Origin: JBGOUJ01 sp041477005
GTDB taxonomy: Bacteria; Acidobacteriota; Terriglobia; Bryobacterales; JACQDG01
Direction of reading: 5' to 3'
DNA: 5,967 nucleotides
Assembly (NCBI GenBank): GCA_041477005.1
Contig: JBGOUJ010000487.1
Span: 1-5,967, forward strand
Shown here: positions 1 through 5,967 of the stretch, piece after piece
How the letters are laid out: every line of letters begins with the position of its first letter
How positions within the stretch are numbered: the stretch's first letter is position 1
The notes under the pieces: generated by a model
Seen by the model: the letters and a program-made list of their open reading frames with translations, nothing else
What the model was told of the DNA's origin: nothing
Database searches by the model: none
Position numbers and translations under genes: made by a program

Positions 1-1330
<1,330 letters not shown>

Positions 1331-1353
1331 TGGTTTCCGGCAAGCGTGGGCGG

Positions 1354-2085
1354 CTAGGCAAAGAGTCGCGATTCGAACGGCAGCAGAGCGTTTTTCACGC
1401 TGAGCGAGAGGCTCTTGAACAGGGAGGCCGTCTCGGTGGGGATCGGCACTCGCGAGAACATAATGACGGCGAACAATTCTCCCTGGTGCAGCATCCCGCC
1501 GAAGCCGAGGCAGGACCGGATGCCCTCCGGGATCACGAATTCTTGCTGCGCCGGAATGTGGGCGCTTCCCTCCGCGTCCGCTACGTGAAACACGTTGAAC
1601 GTTCTTTGGCTCAGGTCGGACAGCAGCCGGGGGTCCGGCCGGAGCACCTGCGAAATCTCCAGGCCGAATTGATGCACCAGATTGGCGATCATCGGGATGC
1701 GGGCCACCCCTTCCTCACTGGCCAGCGGGATTGCCTTGTGGCCGGCCGAGAGTCTTCGAGAACACCACTGGGGCTGGATCCCGGTTGTGGCCAGCAAGGT
1801 CAGGCACTTCATGGACGGCTCCGGCTCGCGCCCCAGCAGGGCGCGGGCCGCCTGCTGCAGCTCGGCGCCGAGGCCGGCATAGGGATGCGTTATGAACAGC
1901 CGGACCAGAGCGAACGATTTCTCTCCGGCGGGACCGCCACGCAGGTGCTCGTAGAGGTACTGCACGATCCTTTCGGACGCCTCCTCCATGCTGCCCGCCC
2001 CCTGACCCATCCGGCGCAGGGCGGAGCCGCACTGGGCCATGTCAGCCATCGAGAACTGCGTCACGTCGTGAACTTCCAGGCTCAT
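1354..2085 (-). CDS. Conserved soluble GAF-like sensory protein, partner of the downstream histidine kinase
   Basis: This 243-residue protein has no signal peptide or membrane segment. I chose the ATG at 2085 over the longer 2196 start because a strong purine-rich ribosome site lies just upstream and the extra 37 residues are low-complexity. The N-terminus (MADMAQCGSALRRMG, 13-27; then SMEEASERIVQYLYEHL) is helical. The middle holds ALVRLFITHPYAGLGAELQ (59-77), MKCLTLLATTGIQPQW (92-107) and AIPL (118-121). The C-terminal part FVIPEGIRSCLGFGG (183-197), then ELFAVIMFSRVPI, resembles the end of a GAF-type ligand-binding fold. I recall similar conserved proteins or domains next to or fused with PAS histidine kinases in several phyla, but the name and ligand are not known to me. 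Its position 23 bp before the kinase suggests that it supplies or modulates the input signal. The family assignment is tentative; the gene itself looks real, with conserved-looking sequence throughout. Confidence 0.8.
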   Translation of the reverse strand: MSLEVHDVTQFSMADMAQCGSALRRMGQGAGSMEEASERIVQYLYEHLRGGPAGEKSFALVRLFITHPYAGLGAELQQAARALLGREPEPSMKCLTLLATTGIQPQWCSRRLSAGHKAIPLASEEGVARIPMIANLVHQFGLEISQVLRPDPRLLSDLSQRTFNVFHVADAEGSAHIPAQQEFVIPEGIRSCLGFGGMLHQGELFAVIMFSRVPIPTETASLFKSLSLSVKNALLPFESRLFA

Positions 2086-2089
2086 GCGC

Positions 2090-2098
2090 CCTCCCCCC
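2090..2098 (-). promoter_or_regulatory. Ribosome binding site of the GAF-like gene
   Basis: On the minus strand this reads GGGGGGAGG, four bases before the ATG at 2085. It is the strongest Shine-Dalgarno-like sequence near either candidate start, and it decides the shorter 243-residue reading. The spacing is a little short if the final GGAGG pairs, and normal if the upstream GGGGGA does. Confidence 0.6.
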
Positions 2099-2291
2099 GG
2101 CGGCAGCGGCGATGACGGCCTGTTGCCCGGCGCGTCTCCGAGCGCCAACCAATGAGCCGCGCGCCAGTCGAGAACACCAGCAACACGGCTACCCATCGCC
2201 TAGGTCGCGCGGCACGGGCGATGCTGTCAGCCGCCGCGTCCCACGTTCCCTATGGTCAGAACTTTGGCCTGCCGAATACGCTACAAGCGTC

Positions 2292-2319
2292 TTATCGGCT
2301 GGTTTCGGTGTAGGTCTTA
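2292..2319 (-). promoter_or_regulatory. Possible sigma-28 (FliA-type) promoter of the sensor-kinase pair
   Basis: The minus strand shows GCCGATAA at 2299-2292, identical to the sigma-28 -10 consensus. TAAG lies upstream at 2319-2316, 16 bases away. The usual form is TAAA, 15 bases, GCCGATAA, so the -35 half is imperfect and the spacer one base long. Transcription would start near 2285, giving a leader of about 200 bases before the ATG at 2085. That leader opens with a perfect 5-bp hairpin (ACGCT / AGCGT, 2278-2290, 3-base loop). The exact -10 octamer is notable because the same element occurs in the strong promoter at the right of the window. It is inferred, not proven. Confidence 0.4.
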
Positions 2320-2328
2320 GGGGAGCGA

Positions 2329-2344
2329 GGCCGCCCCAGCGGCC
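2329..2344 (-). terminator. GC hairpin just after the methyltransferase operon, possible terminator
   Basis: GGCCGC and GCGGCC form a perfect 6-bp stem around a 4-base loop. The stem begins four bases after the TGA that ends the coiled-coil methyltransferase gene. The position suits the end of a transcript, but no run of T follows in the minus direction, so it is not a classical intrinsic terminator. It may act as a 3'-end stabiliser or be chance in GC-rich DNA. Confidence 0.3.
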
Positions 2345-2348
2345 GGCT

Positions 2349-3593
2349 TCATTTCTGCGATCGAGGGTCGGAGGGGGGAATAGGCGCCAGGCCGATCCGT
2401 TTGCCGATCCGGTAGGCAGGCGAACCCAGGATCGCGTTCAGGTCGGCCGTTAGTTGCTGGACCTGGCGGTCGAGGCTTTGGGCCCAGAGGGTGCGCTGTT
2501 CGAGCTCTGCTTCGGTCGCGTGCAACTGGTCGACGCAGGCCTTTAGGTCGGCGTGTAACTGAGTGGCCTCGGCCTCCAGCCGCTGGTAGTTGGCGAGGAT
2601 CTCGGTGCGCTCGGCTTCCAGCTTGAGGTTCCACTGCCGCTGCTCGTCGAGTTCAGACTGGAGCTGCTCGATGAGCCGCTTCAGTCGCTCGATCTCGGCC
2701 TCGAGCTGGCGGCTCCATTCGGTCTTGCGGGCGTTCTCCTGCTCCAGGGAGTCGATCGCTTGCTGCGCCTCCCGCTCCAGGGTGTGGTATTCCCGGTCGA
2801 GATGGGCGAGATCATTCTTCGCCTGCTCGAGCCAGCGGTTCTTCTGTTCCAGCTCCGAGGCGAGCAGGGCGATGTGCTTTTCCCGCTCTCGAAGGACGTT
2901 GGCCGACCGGGGCACGTAGACGAGGGCCGGGAACCCGCCGAGAGGGCGGGCCGAGCAGACCGCCACAAAGAAGTGCGCGGCGTTGGGGTCGGCGTCGGTC
3001 GATTCGATCACCGTTTCGACAGCGCCCGGCTCGGGCGGGGAGAAGACGACGCCCTCGGCGTGGTTCTCAAGAAAGATGCGGCAATGCGGAAAGTGGTCCC
3101 CGAGGGCTTGGCGGAATTGTTCGTAATCGAACTCGTGGACGTGAAACGGGTTCGGCTCCTCGCGGCTCTCGGCGTAATAGAGCCGGTTGGGAGTGGAGAC
3201 AACGAGCTGGCCCTCCGGCGCGAGCACGCGCCGCGATTCAGCCAGGAGCTTCTCCCAATGCTCCAAATGCTCTATCACCTCCAAGGCCACCACCAGATCG
3301 AACGAGCCGTCGGGGAAGGGAAGGGCGCGGCAATCGCCCGGCACGAAATCGAGGCGCGGGGAAGGGTACTGGCGGCGGGCCGCAGCGACCGCCTCACGAG
3401 CGACGTCCAGCGCCACCACGCGGTGGGCGCAGGCGGCCAGGCGGTCAGCGCCATAACCGGCGCCGCAGCCGGCATCGAGGACTCGCTTGCCGCGGGCCAG
3501 GCGTGCGGCGAAGGCGTAGCGCGCCAGGTGCTCGTTGAGCAGGTCGACCTCGACCTCGCCCGGAATCACGCGCTCGCCTGTGAACTCGCTCAT
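2349..3593 (-). CDS. SAM-dependent methyltransferase with long C-terminal coiled coil (polysaccharide-cluster type)
   Basis: This 414-residue protein probably methylates a sugar or glycan precursor in the cytoplasm. The start at 3593 gives the family-like N-terminus MSEFTGERVIPGEVEVDLLN. The longer start at 3701 would overlap the upstream gene by about 70 bases and adds an unconvincing stretch. Residues 30-135 are a class I Rossmann methyltransferase: motif I VLDAGCGAGYGA (38-49), acidic ALD (61-63), GD at 86-87, and PFPDGSFDLVVALEVIEHL (92-110). A SAM-MT extension follows to about 215. Residues about 232-385 are rich in Glu, Gln, Leu, Arg and Lys with heptad-like spacing, as in a long coiled coil. 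The end SPAYRIGKRIGLAPI (391-405) resembles C-terminal tails of glycosyltransferases and methyltransferases in O-antigen or capsule clusters. It lies 37 bp after the other methyltransferase and is surely in the same operon. The methyltransferase fold is certain, the substrate unknown. Confidence 0.92.
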   Translation of the reverse strand: MSEFTGERVIPGEVEVDLLNEHLARYAFAARLARGKRVLDAGCGAGYGADRLAACAHRVVALDVAREAVAAARRQYPSPRLDFVPGDCRALPFPDGSFDLVVALEVIEHLEHWEKLLAESRRVLAPEGQLVVSTPNRLYYAESREEPNPFHVHEFDYEQFRQALGDHFPHCRIFLENHAEGVVFSPPEPGAVETVIESTDADPNAAHFFVAVCSARPLGGFPALVYVPRSANVLREREKHIALLASELEQKNRWLEQAKNDLAHLDREYHTLEREAQQAIDSLEQENARKTEWSRQLEAEIERLKRLIEQLQSELDEQRQWNLKLEAERTEILANYQRLEAEATQLHADLKACVDQLHATEAELEQRTLWAQSLDRQVQQLTADLNAILGSPAYRIGKRIGLAPIPPSDPRSQK

Positions 3594-3630
3594 CGCATCG
3601 CCGGACAAAGCGGAGACCCATTCCACCAGA

Positions 3631-5088
3631 CTAGAGCTTCCTGCCGATGATGGCGTAATCCAGGCCGCCGAAAAACTTCTTCTGGAACGCCTCCAATCCA
3701 TTCACCCCGGCCAGCGTCGCTATTTCCGGAAACACCTCGACGGCCGGGGCGAGCTGGTGCACTTCGATCGAGCCGAACCCGCTCTCTTCAAAGTAGAAGT
3801 GCAACAGGGCCGACGGAACCGGCCGGACGTGGGTCGGGTCGAGATAGAAGTTTGTGGCGAAAATGGCCAGGCACTCAGGGTTGGGTGTCTCGATGGCCAG
3901 CACGCCGCCCGGCTCGAGCTTCGCCGCCGCCAGCGCCACCAGCTCGGGCAGCCGCGCGGGCGGGAGATGCTCCGCCACTTGAGCGGAGAAAATGCCGTCC
4001 AGGCTCTCGTCGTCGAGGCCGGCCAGATAATCGAACAGGTCGGCCTGCTGGACCTGCAACTGTTTCTGGCGGCAGAGGGCTACCGACTCGAGGTCGGCGT
4101 CGATACCCCGCGCGGCGACGGCGCTCTCCCGCATCAGCTCCAGAAATTCGCCGCGCCCGCAGCCCAAATCGAGCACGCGGGAGCGGTCCTGGAAGTAAGG
4201 CAGATAGAACTTTTGCGCGGCCCGGACATAGTCGGAGCCACCGCGGAACCGCTCCGCGAAGCGAGCGTAATCAAACCCGGGGGACGGGGACACCCCCACA
4301 CCAGCCGGCCCCCTGACGGAGCCGGGAGACAGGGATTGGGGGTCGGGGAACGGCGGTTGGGTCTCGGCAGTCAGGGACTGGCGGCCGGAAGTCGGGGCCG
4401 CCTGCACCCACGATTGCGCTCGCTGGCGGACCAGCCGCAGCTCGGTTTGGATCTGCCGTTCGTGCTCCTGGCGCAGCTTGGTCAAGTCGTCCCACAGCCG
4501 CTTTTGAATGTCGAGTGTGGATCGGTCCAGGGCGCCCAAGTAGTCGGCATGCTGGGCTTGCACGTGTTCCCGGAAGCTCGATTCCAGCAGCATGGTGCGA
4601 TGCTGGAACGCCCCCTGCAGCTCGGCCATCGCGCGCAGCAACTGGATCTCGGTCTTGTTCCATCTTTCTTCCCACCCCACGCGCAATTCGTTGACGTGGC
4701 GGGCGGTGTCGTGGCTGATTTCGCTCGATTGGCGGCCCAGGCGGGCGACCATCAGCAGTTGCCGGTTATGCTCGTCCACGACCGCCAGCACACGGTCCAT
4801 ATACTCGACGACGGCGCGGTTGAACTCGACTTGCTCCCGCACATGCCAGGCGAGCGCCCGGGCCACCATTTTCTTGACACCCTGGAACAAGGAATTGACG
4901 AGGCCGGGCGGGCGTGGGTTGACCGTGCCGATCGCGGCGACCTTACCGAAAGCGGCATCGCGGGCGTGGCCGAGCGGCTGGAGCGAGGGCAGGCAGAAAT
5001 CAGGCAGACCCTCGACCTGCTTCTCATAACGAGCGCGAACGCGCTGGCGGATTTCTTCGACGACGGCGGCGATCTGTTCCGAGCTCAT
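3631..5088 (-). CDS. Class I SAM-dependent methyltransferase with long N-terminal helical region (O-antigen/WbdD-like class)
   Basis: This 485-residue cytoplasmic protein is the first gene of the two-methyltransferase unit. Residues 1-115 hold a conserved-looking helical module containing GTVNPRPPGLVNSLF (54-68) and WHVREQVEFNRAVVEYMDRV (81-100). I recall this module in front of methyltransferases in glycan gene clusters of several soil bacteria. Residues 116-228 are a long charged helix, and 231-270 a Pro/Ser/Gly-rich linker. The methyltransferase domain follows: motif I VLDLGCGRGEF (305-315), acidic GIDAD (329-333), AD at 349-350, the SAQVAEHL post-motif (368-375), then LEPGGVLAIETPNP and the family signature YLDPTHVRPVP (415-425). 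The ATG at 5088 has only a weak ribosome site, but the N-terminus fits the family. WbdD-type enzymes, which methylate the growing end of O-antigen, are the nearest functional analogy. No kinase domain is present, so equivalence is not claimed. Confidence 0.92.
   Translation of the reverse strand: MSSEQIAAVVEEIRQRVRARYEKQVEGLPDFCLPSLQPLGHARDAAFGKVAAIGTVNPRPPGLVNSLFQGVKKMVARALAWHVREQVEFNRAVVEYMDRVLAVVDEHNRQLLMVARLGRQSSEISHDTARHVNELRVGWEERWNKTEIQLLRAMAELQGAFQHRTMLLESSFREHVQAQHADYLGALDRSTLDIQKRLWDDLTKLRQEHERQIQTELRLVRQRAQSWVQAAPTSGRQSLTAETQPPFPDPQSLSPGSVRGPAGVGVSPSPGFDYARFAERFRGGSDYVRAAQKFYLPYFQDRSRVLDLGCGRGEFLELMRESAVAARGIDADLESVALCRQKQLQVQQADLFDYLAGLDDESLDGIFSAQVAEHLPPARLPELVALAAAKLEPGGVLAIETPNPECLAIFATNFYLDPTHVRPVPSALLHFYFEESGFGSIEVHQLAPAVEVFPEIATLAGVNGLEAFQKKFFGGLDYAIIGRKL
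4324..4348 (+). other. Canonical G-quadruplex motif inside a methyltransferase gene
   Basis: Four G runs (3, 3, 5 and 4 bases) are separated by loops of 5, 3 and 2 bases on the plus strand, which is the template strand of the methyltransferase gene. They meet the common G3+N1-7 rule. The stretch encodes part of the Pro/Ser linker between the helical region and the catalytic domain (about residues 247-256). Further G-rich bases continue to about 4361. Such a structure could slow transcription, or the motif could simply reflect proline codons in GC-rich DNA. Confidence 0.5.
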
Positions 5089-5115
5089 GGGGGAAGCGGG
5101 CGAGCCACCCTACCG

Positions 5116-5121
5116 ATTGTA
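5116..5121 (-). promoter_or_regulatory. Possible -10 box of the methyltransferase operon
   Basis: The minus strand reads TACAAT here, one mismatch from TATAAT, 27 bases before the ATG at 5088 in an AT-richer patch. With a 17-base spacer the -35 would be ACTTTA at 5139-5144, a poor match that overlaps the -35 of the divergent sigma-28 promoter. A housekeeping promoter is plausible but weakly supported. Confidence 0.3.
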
Positions 5122-5138
5122 ACAAACGAATTTTCCCC

Positions 5139-5165
5139 TAAAGTTTTACCGGGCTGTGCCGATAG
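5139..5165 (+). promoter_or_regulatory. Sigma-28 (FliA) flagellar-class promoter
   Basis: TAAAGTTT (5139-5146), 11 bases, then GCCGATAG (5158-5165) matches the enteric FliA consensus TAAAGTTT-N11-GCCGATAA at 15 of 16 positions with exact spacing. The expected transcription start is near 5172. That leaves a short leader of about 14 bases that still contains the GGAG ribosome site before the ATG at 5186. In flagellated bacteria this promoter class drives late flagellar, chemotaxis and motility-linked genes. This is the best-supported regulatory site in the window. Confidence 0.85.
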
Positions 5166-5172
5166 CAAGACC

Positions 5173-5176
5173 GGAG
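5173..5176 (+). promoter_or_regulatory. Ribosome binding site of the SprA-related gene
   Basis: GGAG lies nine bases before the ATG at 5186 and only three before the in-frame GTG at 5180. The spacing favours the ATG. The still earlier GTG at 5156 overlaps the sigma-28 -10 element and would not be in the transcript. Confidence 0.6.
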
Positions 5177-5185
5177 TTGGTGTCC

Positions 5186-5815
5186 ATGATCGCAGGCGTC
5201 TCTCTGGGCCAGGACAGTGCCTTTGCGTCGCTGGCGCAGCGCGCCCAGCCGCCGGGGCCCGGCCCATCGTCACAGCAGCCCGGGCAGCCGCCACCTCCGG
5301 GACAACCGTCGCCGCCGCCCGGAACGCCCCAAACTACCAACAACGAAGGCCGGCCGGCGCCCGCGGCAGGCTCCGGCCTGACCCAGGAGCAACAAAACGT
5401 GGTAGCGCAACTGGCCCAGATCGACCGTCACGTGCGCGCCCACGAGCAGGCCCACATGGCCGCGGGCGCCGGATATACCCGCGGCGCTCCCTCCTACTCT
5501 TACAGCACCGACCCGGACGGCAAGCTCTACGCGGTCGGCGGCGAGGTAAGCATCGACACTTCCCCGGTCCCCGGCGATCCGGAGGCCACCATCCAGAAAG
5601 CGCGCATCGTCCAGGCCGCCGCCAACGCTCCGGCCGATCCTTCCCCCCAGGACCGCGAAGTGGCCCAGGCCGCCGTGCAGATGGAGATCAACGCTCGGCT
5701 GGAAGAAGCCGCGCAGAGGGCCGCAGAGTCGCAACAGGCAAACGCGGAAGATTCCCGGCTCGGAGCCTACCGCCGGGCGAGCCCCTCGGCGCCCCGGTTG
5801 GATCTTGTGGGGTGA
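5186..5815 (+). CDS. SprA-related (CJM1_0395-type) putative metalloprotease, flagellar-regulon member
   Basis: This 209-residue protein has no clear signal peptide or membrane span. Residues 21-50 are low-complexity and rich in Pro, Gly, Gln and Ser. Residues 66-172 form the conserved SprA-related domain: VAQLAQIDRHVRAHEQAHMA (73-92) with the zinc-protease-like HEQAH (HExxH, 86-90), then SYSYSTDPDGKLYAVGGEVS (103-122) and IDTSPVPGDPEATIQKAR (123-140). The alanine- and glutamine-rich tail (about 150-190) looks helical. Annotation pipelines call this family a putative metalloprotease from the HExxH motif. I know of no demonstrated activity, and no obvious third zinc ligand can be assigned. The start is set by the sigma-28 promoter and GGAG site. 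The gene diverges from the methyltransferase operon with 97 bp between start codons. The promoter implies expression with late flagellar genes, so a role in flagellar assembly, secretion or surface maturation is an inference. Family recognition is confident, function is not. Confidence 0.9.
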   Translation: MIAGVSLGQDSAFASLAQRAQPPGPGPSSQQPGQPPPPGQPSPPPGTPQTTNNEGRPAPAAGSGLTQEQQNVVAQLAQIDRHVRAHEQAHMAAGAGYTRGAPSYSYSTDPDGKLYAVGGEVSIDTSPVPGDPEATIQKARIVQAAANAPADPSPQDREVAQAAVQMEINARLEEAAQRAAESQQANAEDSRLGAYRRASPSAPRLDLVG

Positions 5816-5967
5816 CAAGGCTCGCACCGCGCCCACCATTGCACTTCGGGGAGGGCGAAACCCGGGCTAAAACCAAGCAAAAATCAAAAAATCTGGGATG
5901 CGCCGATTCGCGGCGCGGCACTCTGAACGCCTCTCGGTGCTGGGTACTAATACTAATCTGGTCTGGA
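5816..5967. other. Noncoding tail after the SprA-related gene
   Basis: No open frame here looks like a gene. The stretch has an A-rich patch (about 5870-5892), then the hairpin at 5900-5916, and ends with a tandem TACTAA TACTAA at 5945-5956. A gene or promoter may begin beyond the right edge, but nothing in view supports one. Confidence 0.5.
5900..5916. terminator. Perfect 6-bp GC hairpin downstream of the SprA-related gene, possible terminator
   Basis: GCGCCG and CGGCGC flank a 5-base loop. It lies 84 bp after the stop at 5815. On the plus strand no T run follows. On the minus strand, T-rich DNA follows after about eight bases, so it could weakly terminate a leftward transcript entering from beyond the window. 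Either role is uncertain. Confidence 0.25.

Noticed and set aside
2210..2225. Sigma-54-like sequence (GGCAC, then GC ten bases after the GG) on the plus strand
   Set aside because: No plus-strand gene lies downstream, and the -12 half is imperfect. It is probably chance in GC-rich DNA.
2760..3650. 296-codon open frame on the plus strand
   Set aside because: It is antisense to the coiled-coil methyltransferase, whose motifs are unmistakable. No domain is visible in this frame.
5156..5185. Upstream GTG start for the SprA-related gene
   Set aside because: It overlaps the sigma-28 -10 element and lies before the expected transcription start. The ATG at 5186 has the properly spaced GGAG.
5270..5839. 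189-codon minus-strand frame over the SprA-related gene
   Set aside because: It is antisense to a recognised domain and has no ribosome site. Its length is a by-product of base composition.
5941..5967. GGTACTAAT resembling the 3' end of 23S rRNA
   Set aside because: The flanking bases do not match rRNA, and the match is part of a short TACTAA tandem. It is too short to support an RNA gene.

Overview
This is a GC-rich bacterial window with five protein-coding genes: four on the minus strand and one on the plus strand. The SAM-methyltransferase types, the hybrid histidine kinase and a flagellar-type promoter suggest a flagellated, polysaccharide-making Gram-negative bacterium. From memory, similar proteins occur in groups such as Acidobacteriota and Planctomycetota. 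The phylum cannot be fixed from this sequence, and no rRNA, tRNA, mobile element or CRISPR array was seen.

Left block (1-2348, minus strand). A two-gene signalling unit reads leftwards. A 243-residue soluble, GAF-like conserved protein (1354-2085) comes first. A PAS / HisKA / HATPase kinase (1-1330) follows 23 bp later and runs off the left edge just as a receiver domain seems to begin. A 263-bp noncoding stretch upstream of the pair holds a weaker sigma-28-like promoter and small hairpins.

Middle block (2349-5088, minus strand). Two SAM-dependent methyltransferases are separated by 37 bp, and both carry long helical or coiled-coil segments. In the first-transcribed gene (3631-5088) the helical region is N-terminal and the methyltransferase is C-terminal. 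In the second (2349-3593) the order is reversed. Such proteins usually sit in surface-polysaccharide or O-antigen gene clusters, and the layout recalls (without proving) methyltransferase-plus-coiled-coil chain-terminating proteins such as WbdD.

Right block (5089-5967, plus strand). A divergent gene encodes a SprA-related (CJM1_0395-type) putative metalloprotease with a proline-rich N-terminal half and a HEQAH motif. A nearly perfect FliA (sigma-28) promoter precedes it, so it is probably expressed with late flagellar genes. The final 152 bp hold no gene that I can support.

The most interesting lead is that a putative metalloprotease of uncertain role appears to belong to the flagellar regulon. 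The neighbouring sensor-kinase unit may share that control. Both flank a two-methyltransferase surface-glycan unit.
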